DNA from: Guyanagaster necrorhizus
Taxonomy: Eukaryota > Basidiomycota > Agaricomycetes > Agaricales > Physalacriaceae
DNA: 64,000 bases
Assembly (NCBI RefSeq): GCF_019112545.1
Contig: NW_025064940.1
Span: 1-64,000, forward strand
Direction: 5' to 3'
Shown here: piece after piece, positions 37,105 through 47,656 of the stretch
Layout: every line of letters begins with the position of its first letter
How positions within the stretch are numbered: position 1 is the stretch's first letter
The notes under the pieces: generated by a model
The model's input: only the letters and a program-made list of their open reading frames with translations
Database searches by the model: none
Told to the model about the DNA's origin: nothing
Position numbers and translations under genes: made by a program

Positions 37105-37324
37105 AGTTTGCTATTCCAGATAAAACAATTCCTTAGCCTCTTTAGGGCTATCAGGGGTGGATCCCCTCATCAGAGACTTGGGAGTGTGTGAGCAATAATA
37201 TAGATGAAGATGGTGGTTTCAGATCAAGCTGTAAAACTCTCATAGCCACCAACAATCTTCCATGTGGCCCCATTGGCCATCAGGATCAGCACTCTTGAGG
37301 GCAAAAATGCTAAAGGGAGGGTAC

Positions 37325-37822
37325 TGTTATGCACATGCCACTGGCCTCTGTGTCACCTCAAACCAACCATGAATCCAATCATGCTATCCACTGGACTCTG
37401 GCCACTCTTCATTATCTACTAATTTCATTTCACCATTATCATTTCACATCTGTATTTCATATTATAATATCTAGACCCTGAACTCAGTAGTGAATACTGA
37501 CACTGGAACCTAATGAAACCTGACTTGGAATTAGCTATCATTAGTATATAAAGTCATGTACATCATTGTAACTACTCAGTTCCAATATCAACTTGGATAA
37601 GCTATCTACACTTCACACTCACTCAACTCCTTCCTACCTCATCCATTGGATTCCACTCCAAAGGATATTCCAGTTTGCTTCTCTGATGGAACTCTATTCT
37701 GTCCATCCAGATCCTTAGGCTCCAACTCAAGAGTGATGTTGCTAATAGCTTCATCAATACTCATGCACTCTGCTGGACTCTGCACATGCCCTCAAGCTCA
37801 CTCAATTGGCACATTCCTAACA
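37325..37822 (+). repeat. Element F 3' LTR (498 bp)
   Basis: Preceded by the purine run GCTAAAGGGAGGGTAC, begins TGTTATGCAC, ends TTCCTAACA and is followed by the CTAGG duplication. Confidence 0.95.
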
Positions 37823-37827
37823 CTAGG
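37823..37827. repeat. Target-site duplication CTAGG, right copy, element F
   Basis: Matches 29874-29878. Element C protease sequence resumes directly. Confidence 0.92.
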
Positions 37828-39755
37828 TCTATTTGCTCAAAATGATCTCTAATCATGAGCCTGAGCTCGATGAACTCAGTAATCAAGTCTGCTTGATTTT
37901 TTGTTCTGTCTGCATTATAAACTGAAATTGATGCTGCTGTAGCTCAGGTTGAGAGTCCATGCTTGTTGATGAAAGCTTGATTAATTGAGCTCCCAGTGCA
38001 GCTGCTGTCAATTAAAGCAGTCACAGCATGGATTGATCAGAATATAAGGGTCTCAATCTGAGCTTTAGCAAGTAGATCTCATCCAGGTGTTTTGGACCAT
38101 CAGATGAACTTTTGTGGCCCACAGAGTTCATCGAGCCATTTCAGGGCTCAACATCATTTGGCTTTCTTCATCCTTTCTATTATTTTGTTGATGACTTCTT
38201 CAACTCTTATTTTATAGATCCAATTATGAAGCATGGCTTTTGCTGCTGCTTCATCTCTAGCATCTCTGATGGCTTGCCATGTTCATTCAGCATTGAATGA
38301 CTTGAGCCATATGGTGGGACTTGCTGCCCCTGTTTGATCTTCAGACATTTGAGTTTCTTTCTTTAGCGATTCTTTGGTGTGTGGCATACATAATTAGGGT
38401 ATATTTGAATGCATAGTAGATATAGGGGTAACTACTGAAATATTATTAGTCCAATCAGTGGCCATAGGTCGTACACCATAGGGTCTTTTGGCCAGTCCAG
38501 TGGAATCACTCACTGGCTGGCCCCATCTTTTACTTCCTCCACCTTAGTTTTGGCACTGAGTTCTTCTTCCTCCTTCTGGAGCTTAGTGGTCTGCACTCTG
38601 ATGTCTTTGCATATTTTCTTCTTCTTTGGGCAATCCTTCACCATGTGGCTCTTCTAGCCATAATTGATGCACTTGTCTTCCTTCTTTATCTGATCTATAT
38701 CCATTGGCTTCTCTGATCTTGTGTATATCATTTCAGTTCCTGTCTTCTGTGTTTCATATATGGAGGCTATAGAGGGTCCCAATGATTTTCCAGCAGTTGT
38801 CTCTGATGGTTTGTTTGGGGTTGGCAGAGTCAATTTCTTTGAATAATCTTGCAGAGTTGATGATTCCACTTTTTGTCTTTGTTGCTCCTTGTACATCTCA
38901 ATGATTTGTTCCTTTCATTCATCATATCTGACCAGCATTAAGGCTCTAATGCCAATAGCAAAAATCATCATGATGTAGGAGGAGGAGATGCCTCTCTTGA
39001 GGGCCTCAACCATTCTTCTGTCATTGGCAGTGTCATTTCATATTCTGGCAAGTTTGGCTAGGCATTCTAGCTCATCAAAATAGTCTGTGGCTGCCTTATC
39101 CCCCATCTTGTAGTCCTTGATCTTCTGCTTGTGGACTTTCTGAACTGCTAGATCAATGAATTTGTTATGGAGTATTTGTTTAAACACTAGCTATAAAGGG
39201 TATTGATAGTGTTTCTGAGTCATCAATCAGAAGTTCAGAGAGATAAGGATCCACCATGTCTTGGCCTTCTCTTTGAGATAGGAGATAGCAAATATGATCT
39301 TATTCATATCAGTTCCTAAATACCTGATATAGACCTCAAAGTACTGTTCGCAATTGATCAGAAATTGGTTGATGTCATCAGAAGCCCCCTTGAAAGGGCA
39401 GGGTTTCCATAAGAGGTCTGAGTGGCATTGAAGGACTGCTGCATTGTTGGGTAGCATGCCTATCAGGTTAGGCCAATCAGAGAATGGGAGTTGTCACCAT
39501 TCTTGTAGTGGTCCAAGAAATGAATAGAGCAAGTTGTCATCTGCAACTGGACTTCCTCATGGCAGTTTCTTCTTTCAGACTATAACTCTATCTCAAATGA
39601 TGAACCCTAATCATACTGCTTCAGGGTCATCTCTGATCAGCTTTTTTTCAGCACCACTTTCACTTGCTTTATTGGGTGGAGGCTGAGCCTCTAATATCCA
39701 GCTTCCTTTGCTGGTCCATAGGTTCTGGTATGAGGTTGGCAGATTGTCAGGCAGA

Positions 39756-41150
39756 ACTCAGCTTCAAGATAGCCAATGATATGCAGGATACATGTCTAGC
39801 CCTATAATTTGCAAATCCTGCATAACACATTAGAATATGCCAGTAACTGAGGATCATTAGTCAATAGAGGACTATGGCTGAGGCTCCAAGCTGATAGTCA
39901 TGCTAGTCACCAATAATAAGTCTGAAAGGGACTTTGTAAAATAACATGGTCTAAGGGTAAAAATCCTAAGTCAGGTTTGAACTTAGAAAAGTTCTACACC
40001 ACACCTTAGAGAATACTAAGTCCAAGTTGGACTTAGAAATGATACCTCAACTAGAGCCAATTCTACATGCCACTAAGACAAGTATATTTTAAGACAGCTA
40101 GAGGTAATACTATAGCCAGTTGTGGAGTATTGAGTAAAGACAGCATCATCTAGGAGTAGTAAAAAGAGAGACTCAATGATCTGTGGCTAGCACTGTGAGT
40201 TTTGACTCAAATGCCTAAGTCCAAATTTCCTAGGTATCAGGTGATCTAAGGGACTTAGAATTGAGAGGAATAGAGTGGATAGGACCAGTTGACCAGGCCT
40301 GACCAGGTCTGATCGATCAAGCTACTAAGAATAACTCAGGAGATTAAAACTCTGAGTAGACAGAAAGGAGTTAGATACCCACAGGCACTGTAGGCTTAAA
40401 ATAAAGCTGTGCAGTGACCAGGCAGGTCTGGGCAAGTCTAGAGGAGCCTAGGAGTGCTGCCATTCTGGAATAACAGCATAATTCTGCTTTAAACAGGAGA
40501 AATATTATTTTGAATGCTTTATTTATAGGTTCTGTATCTGTTGTTGGTGTATAAAAGAAGGGAATGGGGGGGGAAATAGGAAGCAAGCAACCCACCCCCA
40601 TGTTCAGGCCTTCTAGCCCACTGTAGCTAGTCTCTGGGACAATGGATTTTGAGTTCTGCTTTGACTTAGTGATTTATTTAAGTTGCTTTGTCACTTAGAG
40701 AGGATTGGATTAGAATAATAACTGTATTTTGGGTTTTGGATTAATTTGGGTTCCAAACTATAAGGGTTTCAGCATCAGAATACAAGTTTTTCGGTTTTGA
40801 GGACTGCTAGCCAGCCAAAAGTGCAGCTAGTCAAGCCTAAGGGCTTGAGAGACTTAGTATTTGGATTTTGGAGTGCAATTTGGCATTGATTCTAAGTCTT
40901 AATTATACTTAAACATTGCTATAAACTACTCTCACAAGTATTGCATCTTTGAAAGCAAGATAGAGTTGAATAACTGTCTTTATTGACTGTTTCTTTGATT
41001 TTATTTAAGACTGCAAGAGTGCTTCTATCATACTCAAAACAACCAACCTCAACAGTATTTGGTGATTGTGTATTGAGTGGTTAGGTGTTGGTGATTGAGA
41101 GTTCATTCCTTATTTGCCTCTCTTACTCACTTAGCCATTACCAAGCACAT
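39756..41150. mobile_element. Unassigned insertion of about 1.4 kb in the element C pre-capsid region
   Basis: C matches B up to about GTCAGG (39755) and resumes near GAGTTGCTGTGG (41151); A and B have no such DNA here. The insert contains a TATAAAAG box (40549-40556) followed by a C-rich ACCCACCCCC (about 40590), and no ORF with a known motif. It may be a solo LTR of another family. The ends are approximate and no target duplication was resolved. Confidence 0.5.
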
Positions 41151-43190
41151 CACTGAGTTGCTGTGGAGTGGGATGAGGGTGCTGAGTATAAAAACATGCT
41201 TTGAATAGATGGAGCCATGTATGCAGCTCATTTCAGGATGACAGGTGGCAACCTCAGTATTGATTGTATGGGTTCTGGCATTTGATAAGCTGATGGTCAT
41301 TGAATCTAGTCTTTGAGGTGTTTCTTGTTATACTGTACTGCAGTGTAGTTGGTGGCTGCATGCCTTAGGATTTCAATTCTTTCATTAGTTGTAGAGTGCA
41401 AATATAATTGTCCCATTTGCAATGCTACTCAGATAGCATCACACCATAAAAAGTTTACTCCCCACAGGTAGAACTCCTGGTATTCCTGCATCCTTGCCTT
41501 CTGTATTGCCTGCCCAAGTTCTTCTTCATCTGTATCTTCCTGCAGCCCATAGGTGAGTTTCCTGCCAGTGTGAGGTGGGTCACTGCTTTCAGTTTCTTCT
41601 CCCTCATCCTTGTCATCCTCCTCTTCCTCAAGGAGAGAAACAGTGGGCAAGTCATAGGAACTCTCTATGCTCTCTTGCAGTCATGCTGTTGATCTGCTGT
41701 CCTGGCTGGGTACTAGATCCAGCTGTGGGGCCTGAAAAGTCTGAGGCATTAAGGTAGGTGGAAGCAGGCTGACTTCTGATATCAGAGTCATACCAATTTC
41801 CTTCTGTTGCTCTTGCTGCCACTACTTGCTCACAATAGAGCTGGACATTTCTTCTATACCCATCATTGAGGAGTTGTCCAACCACTCAACTCCGAAGGAA
41901 CTCTCAGAGAGTGCAAGCAGAGATGTGGGCAGTGCCAGGGACTTGTAGTCTGTAATGTTCAAGGACAAACTCATCATCTCCAAACATGGTATCTGCACTG
42001 GGGGTTTTTTGGGAAGGAGGATACTACAGGATTGGGAGATGTGGGGCAGTTCATGGAGAGGCCTTGTTGCTCCTAATCCTGGCTGCATTAGCAGTAAGGA
42101 CTTCTGTATTTGTCCACCATTTGGGAGCCTAAAGGTCAGAGTTGGTTGTGCTCAGCTTCCTGAAGACTGGAATTGAGAGAGAGTGGTCAGCATGGACAGG
42201 CATGAGTACTGATGCAACTTCTAGTTGGAGCCTGTATCAGTTGGGTATATCAGCTCTTGCCAGCTGGTCTCTCTCAACATTTTGCTGCTGCTCTCTATGC
42301 TGCTAATCATGCTTGGTGGCCCTCCTGGCCTGCCCTTAGAGAATGAGGTGCTCCTTCAGCTCACTACAGGATGGCTGAGGAATGCTTCACTGTTTTTGCT
42401 CTTCTTGTCAGAGGGCTTCATTATAGTTGAATGGAACATTAAGATCCTATGCAGGAAAGAGCCAGTGGATGATTTTGTTCCTGTTTTTTCAGATCTGATG
42501 CTTGTCATTGAGCCAGTCTGAGAGAAACCACCTCAGCCCACTGCTAGTTCTGACCAAATGATAGATGAAGGGAGTGGGGCTGTTAGGCTGGCCTTGAGGT
42601 ATTGCATGGCAGGGTTCTGCAGCCATCTGAGTGGGACTGAGAGAATCTCTGGCATAGTTATCAATCTCAGAGGTTTGAGAGATTCTGGAAGGGTCAGAGG
42701 AGGGAGACTGCTGAAAGAAGTTCTCCAGGAGGTCCTTGTCCTCATGGTTGAGGATGGGGGTTCATTGCCAAGGGTTTCTGAATCCTGTGAGGTGATCATT
42801 GCTGTTTCCAACAGGTCAAGGAGGGTACTAGTGTCTTTCTTCTTCTTGATTGTGCCTCTGATGCAAGCCACTAGGCCCAGCTTCTGGTAGGGGGCTGATC
42901 AGAGGCTGGTGGAATGTTCATCAGGATTCAGAGATGTCATGGAGGGGTAAATTGGAGGTTACATTTTGGAGGATTTGGCAAATGTGCTGGAATTCATTAT
43001 AGTGTCAGATAGCCCAAGCAGTTATTGAGTGACATCCTCAGCACAGCTGGATGATCACAAGTAAGCCTAAAAGTGTTCTGATGATAGAAGATAAGAGTTT
43101 AAAGAACTCTTGATCAAAGTTTGAGTCATTTGGTGTCACAGCAGGCATTCAGTTTCTCAGCACAATTGGGCTTGAGAAAGAGAAGCTAAA

Positions 43191-43203
43191 AGCTTCAAGC
43201 TAA
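43191..43203 (-). promoter_or_regulatory. Self-priming primer-binding site of element C
   Basis: On minus, TTAGCTTGAAGCT follows the 5' LTR after two bases. Its complement AGCTTCAAGCTAA is identical in all 13 bases to the predicted transcript start inside the LTR (minus strand of 43359-43371), about 35 bp after TATTTAAG. Confidence 0.65.
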
Positions 43204-43204
43204 T

Positions 43205-43662
43205 TGTTAGACTCAAGCATCACATGAGCAGATCCACATGATAAACAGAAGTCCCTTTGCACTTTGAAAGATCAGCTGAGTTCACTGATGTAGATTCTAG
43301 TCAGTGTATCACAGGGCCTTTGAGAATTGGCTTGAGGGTAGAATGAGATAAATAAACTTTAGCTTGAAGCTGGAGATTACCAGCAAGAGCAGATGGTCTT
43401 AAATACTGTACAAGGTCTGCTAATAATACTACTGCCTTTTGTATGTTTCCAAGTCCATTGTGCCCATTGTCCTAGGGTATCGCTATTGTACATAATAGAA
43501 GGATTGTGCATCATCAGGCAATGCTGTTGCATTGAAAGACAATGACAGACTCAGCTAGTTGTGATGACTAAGCTTCATCCCACAGTCTTAAGCACTCATT
43601 CTAGTGCTCTGACTAAGCATAAATAGGGATTAATCCATGAGGGAAAGGGAAAAATCGTAACA
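43205..43662 (-). repeat. Element C 5' LTR (458 bp)
   Basis: Begins TGTTAGACTC, ends ATCGTAACA, with the transcript-start motif described for its primer site. The flank GTGCT (43663-43667) is the candidate target duplication; the other side was lost with the truncated 3' LTR. Confidence 0.92.
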
Positions 43663-44187
43663 GTGCTTATGCAGAAGTACAGTTTCTATGATTCTCTCAA
43701 TGGCAACTGCAAGCTCCCAGTTGTGAATCACAACTGCCCTGCTGCCCTAAACAGTTTCCATCAAGACAAAGGAATCTTTTCATGCATAGGGAGCCATGAA
43801 GATAGTGGTTGTTGAATGGCTCATGCAATTGTCACCTGAGCATATAGCTGACTAGTAGATGTGGCCAGGAGCTGTATATTTGTCTATTGAAAACTGCCAG
43901 CATCTCCCATGCTCTATTTTCTTTGCCTTGTTTCTTCATCTCACAGCTGTTTTTGTTTTAGGATGGAAGCCACAAATCCCTTCTTCTACATATAGGCCTC
44001 TATCTGCATTTATGTTCTCTGCCACCTACAAGCAGAGATGACACTACATGCTTTCAGATGAACATCTGGATAGGATCAGGATTTCTGGATGATGTATGGC
44101 ACACTGCAAAGTATGTGATATTACCCTCTTTCATGTGGCCCAAATCTCACTGCAGTTTGCACTAATGCTTACCCAATTTGATAAACA
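43663..44187. other. CpG-free spacer next to the transposon cluster
   Basis: I see no CG dinucleotide from the end of the C LTR to about 44188, although no transposon motif is recognisable. It is either an old unrecognised repeat or host DNA affected by the same mutation process as the adjacent elements. The only notable ORF (43859-44041, 60 codons) looks like chance. Confidence 0.6.
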
Positions 44188-44538
44188 CTCGTGCACCATG
44201 AGGATCAAAGGCTAGGTGGGCGCACCGCCTCGACTAAATACACCCATGAATCTCGTAGTGAATGCAGGCGACAATGAGATGGCGGAATTTCCATCCTTGC
44301 GGTCCGAACGTCGACAGTCAGAATAGGTGTGTCACGTTTCTCTGCTCGGCAAGCATAACCAATGGAATCAATCCGATCTTTCAGATGGTTTGTCTCTATG
44401 ACTCGAGAGCAACAAGACAAAGGTTCGCACTAGAAAGGATGGTAGAAAAGCAAGAGGTCGGGGCGCTCACCGTTTTGACACAGAAACACTCAAGTTATAC
44501 TAGATCTCATCACCTGTCTTGTTATATATTTTGACTAA

Positions 44539-44608
44539 GGGCCCTTTGGCGCAATCGTAACTACACTAAGTAGTGATTTATGATCTCGGTTCAAATCCGA
44601 GAGGGTCC
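44539..44608 (+). tRNA. tRNA-like sequence, anticodon not assignable
   Basis: The ends GGGCCCT and AGGGTCC pair as a 7-bp acceptor stem, and CTCGG-TTCAAAT-CCGAG is a perfect T-arm with a TTC-type loop. TGGCGCAAT fits a box A start. The middle does not fold into a normal D-arm and 7-base anticodon loop, and the total is 70 nt, so this may be a decayed tRNA gene or a tRNA-derived repeat. Confidence 0.35.
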
Positions 44609-44609
44609 A

Positions 44610-46243
44610 TCTTCCTCCATTCACCGTTTTCATGTGTAGGAAAATAAGATACACTTTGGTTTCCTGATTCATTATTTATATTAGCTCGGTCATTTTTTAT
44701 GAAAACGGGTCAGTGGTCACACGCAGTCTGGACTTCGTCCCGGAAACTTTCCGTACCTCTCTCGACAAACGCCCAGAGACTTGTCGTAATAGGCCCATCG
44801 AAAGCATGTCAAATCATTGTAGATTCGTAGGAGAGCAGACAATGTTTTCTGCCGCAGTGCGTATTTAATACGTAGAAGCGGCGTTGACAGCTTAGACTTC
44901 CAATGGCGGTCAGTCAAGGTCGATGTGCAGCGTTTGGAGGCAACAGATCAGACATGCCTAGCTAAATATACGACCTTTAACGAAGATATTCATTGTCCTA
45001 TCTCAGACCCAACACTTTCCCCAAAACTGCAAAAAAAAAAGGTAAGAAAGATCAAGAAACGGAGTCGGTACACTTGCGAGCATCGATCGAGCATTCAGAA
45101 GTGGTAACGGGCATCACTGCAGGAGCGCCGTTTTCTGTTTCATTGAAAAGAATCTCTACCTGATGTCCTGGTTGGAATGAATGAGGCTTCCAAGCCAGTG
45201 TGATAGTCTGCTTGTATCTCTCATTTGGATGCAGAGACATGACAAAGGCTAGAAAAGACTCGGCGAATGCCTTATCATGTTATGAGCAGGTTGTGTAGCG
45301 CAGCGGGAGAAGCCAAGTCTGGAGTCGAAGGTCAAAAGCTGAGGAGCGTTGACCTCCGATCTCCAGTATTGGTTGCTACGATTATGTAAGATAAGAGTGG
45401 TGTTCTACTTCAACACTCCCCCTCGACCGAACATGTCTACGGAGGTATTGAACGTGCTAATTCGATGATAGTCAACATTAAAATTCAGATGTTACGACAT
45501 TTGGCGCCAGCAAGGAGCCTGCAGATCTAAGAAAGTGACGCGCGTTTGTAGCACCTAATAGAGTACACTGTTAGCTATAATGTAGACCTCACACAGCGTA
45601 GCGATAAGCAGAAACGCGGTGAGGGTGCTCGACGGACCGTATTCAATATATATATAGTCCATCCCGACATAAAGGGGTATCGAGCTCGGCCGGCGGGATA
45701 CGACGGAGCTCCTGCTTGCTAATCCAACAGCAGACTGTTGTGAAAACGAGTTTCTGGCTGTTTTCATTTGGCGACCTTCGATCGATGATAACCGGGACCT
45801 CAGGCCTCATGTCTAGATACAAACAATGACGACCACTGAAGATCGAGATGCTTCCTGATTATTCGTTCCCCACATTATCCCACCAATTGTCTTCCTGAAT
45901 CATTGTCCTTAAGGCCTGAAACATCCAGGCGCTCGCCCGTACCCGACAGCTACAACAAATTCCCTGACTGTCGACAGTCGTGATCTAATTGATGTGTCAA
46001 AATGAGTAAAATAAGAAAGGCGTAGCACTGACCCAGAACCTGCGTCAGAGTGGGGTAGCCTACACAAGTAAGATGCTCTAGTACACAGGGAAAACTTATG
46101 GGAAAGGTCTCAGACTGTCTTCTGTGCTAGGACGTGATCCCATGAATGACGTTCAATCGCGTCAGCACAAGAAACGGTAAAGGCGAAGATTATGATCCCG
46201 TAAATTTCAGAAAGGATATTTCTGAAATCTAATTTGGTAGTAG
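44610..46243. other. Intergenic host DNA, 1.6 kb
   Basis: CpG-containing sequence with no recognised gene. A 62-codon ORF on minus (45052-45240, MSLHPNERYKQ...) has ordinary composition and could be an exon, but has no recognisable domain. A TATATATATAGTCC motif sits near 45647-45660. Confidence 0.4.
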
Positions 46244-47065
46244 TCATCTAAGCAATAAACATGGCGAAAAAGGAGGTGACTCACTCAAAGGTCTACGGGT
46301 GGCCGTCCCGATGTATAAATTTATAAACCGTAGGTCACCCTTTTTCTCTGAGATGCAAAAACGATCATGAAAATGGCGCGCGCAGTGATGATATGTCGAT
46401 CCTTTTATTGCGCGCCCTATCCCTCCTAAGCTGTGGACAGGTTGGACCATGTCTGACCTGATTCCTGCAATGATGGTACCCCAAGACCTTTGAAGACTGA
46501 TAGGGTCGATTTCTTCGGCATCTGGTGGATCATATACAACAACGCTCCAGTCCACAGGCAGCACACTCAAGGATGATGTCGCCTCATTGAGCTTTATAGA
46601 CACTTGAGTTCGGAACAGTTGGTGACGATTCAGCCACCAATGGCATCCCATACGAAACTTGATTTGGAGATTGATTCACTCGATGCTGGAAAAGCATCTG
46701 CGAAAGCCGAGATAGTTGGGCAGGCTGCAGAAAACTGAATAGGGGTCTTTGGCAGCGTCATCCGTCGAATTTGTGAGATCGACATAGCAAGTTATGGTAC
46801 GAGTGGAATCGGAAGGAAGGCGACCATAAATTGGGGAATCGTCCCTTGGGATGATAGAGCTGAGATATAGTAGATATGCGGCCGTAGGGACGTAGATGTC
46901 TCGAGAAGTGATACGTGCGTAGACGTCCCTCCAAATGCTGTTGATAAAAGGGCAGGCTTTCATAAAGGTAATTCGTCCGCTTGAAGGATGCTCGGAGTAC
47001 CAGAATTCTGTGATAATAATGTCTACGAGCTCGGAAGGTAGCTGAATGTCGGAGATTGTATGCAT
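46244..47065 (-). pseudogene. F-box-like family protein, one nonsense codon
   Basis: The ORF starts MHTISDIQLPSELVDIII, resembling the beginning of an F-box (LPxEL...), and continues WYSEHPSSGRITFMKACPFI. It hits TGA at 46676-46678 and goes on in the same frame (INLQIKFRMGCHWWL... to LLLR). The related fragment at 59870-60030 has CGA (Arg) at the equivalent position (NVKRINLEIRCR), so the TGA is a CGA-to-TGA change. Without it the protein would be about 273 aa. F-box proteins recruit substrates to SCF ubiquitin ligases; this family is large in Agaricomycetes. A sequencing error or a truncated functional protein are alternatives. Confidence 0.65.
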
Positions 47066-47656
47066 AGCTCGTCAATGTACGTCGAAAAGGGAGAATTTTC
47101 AGGACCCCGTACTTATGTCATTTCGGAACGACTCGGGCCGGCCTCATCCGCTGAATTATTGGTGGACTATTCTTTACTGTCACACTCGACTCCTTCAATT
47201 TGGACTGTTTCCAATTGGTAGTAGGTGAAACAGCATATTCAATCTTTCGAGTAAAATTTCTCTCATTTCTTTCATCGCCGCGTTTTCTCTTTAGTGAGAG
47301 GCTGATGGGGCATAAGTAGGCTCTGAACGATACTTATGGAATTCGAAGATCAGGGGGCTTTTCACTTTCCATGCAGCGGCCCGCGCTTCTACGGAGAAAT
47401 TTGCTTCTATAGATACTGCTCTGGCTATCGGAAAGTTGCTCTCTTGCGGACAATTTTCTTTGGGATACGAGGTTCTATCCATCGACTTGCTTTGCTCCTC
47501 AAAATAGTACCGCAGAGCTGCGACATATTTTGCTTATTGTCCAGGACGACCACCACGGGCCGCCGAGTATTTTCCGTCCGAGCACACGTTTAAAATCCAA
47601 CCGCAAGGCCCAAAAAATGATTCCAACGGCCCATCTTCCTTTGACCGGTATCTCTG
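47066..47656. other. Intergenic region between the F-box-like gene and pectin methylesterase
   Basis: 591 bp that should hold divergent promoters for both genes. Short overlapping ORFs (47291-47482 minus, 47336-47593 plus) have no recognisable motif. No clear regulatory site. Confidence 0.5.

Larger units (their letters stand above)
29879..37822 (+). mobile_element. Element F: complete but degenerate family-2 chromodomain Ty3/gypsy retrotransposon
   Basis: A 7,944-bp element with LTRs of 499 and 498 bp and a 5-bp target duplication, containing leader, gag, protease, RT, RNase H, integrase with chromodomain, an antisense spliced gene and a polypurine tract (about 37308-37324). It has few CpG and several stops, but long stretches stay open. 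It lies inside the protease gene of C. Confidence 0.95.
37828..43204 (-). pseudogene. Element C protease, gag and pre-capsid region (broken)
   Basis: On minus: pre-capsid region (about 42950-41160) with start MTSLNPDEHSTS and basic KKKKDTS, including an acidic block (LLEEEEDDKDEGEETESSD, 41429-41650) and QKARMQEYQEFYL; then an unrelated insert; gag capsid (about 39730-39030, PFKGASDDINQFLINCEQYF); nucleocapsid (about 38700-38600, degraded knuckle followed by a Lys-rich tail); and protease start (about 38110-37828, LIDSSCTGSS near 37990, active Asp kept but the following Gly changed to Ser). Stops occur throughout. Confidence 0.85.
26290..43662 (-). mobile_element. Element C: family-1 Ty3/gypsy retrotransposon, interrupted by F
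   Basis: A minus-strand element with 5' LTR at 43205-43662, pre-capsid region, gag and protease down to 37823, element F inserted in protease, then RT, RNase H, integrase and chromodomain to 26638 and a 3' LTR cut short at 26290. A second unrelated insertion of about 1.4 kb lies at 39756-41150. C is CpG-poor and carries stops, yet its LTR copies are close to each other (about nine differences over 348 bases by eye). Confidence 0.92.
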
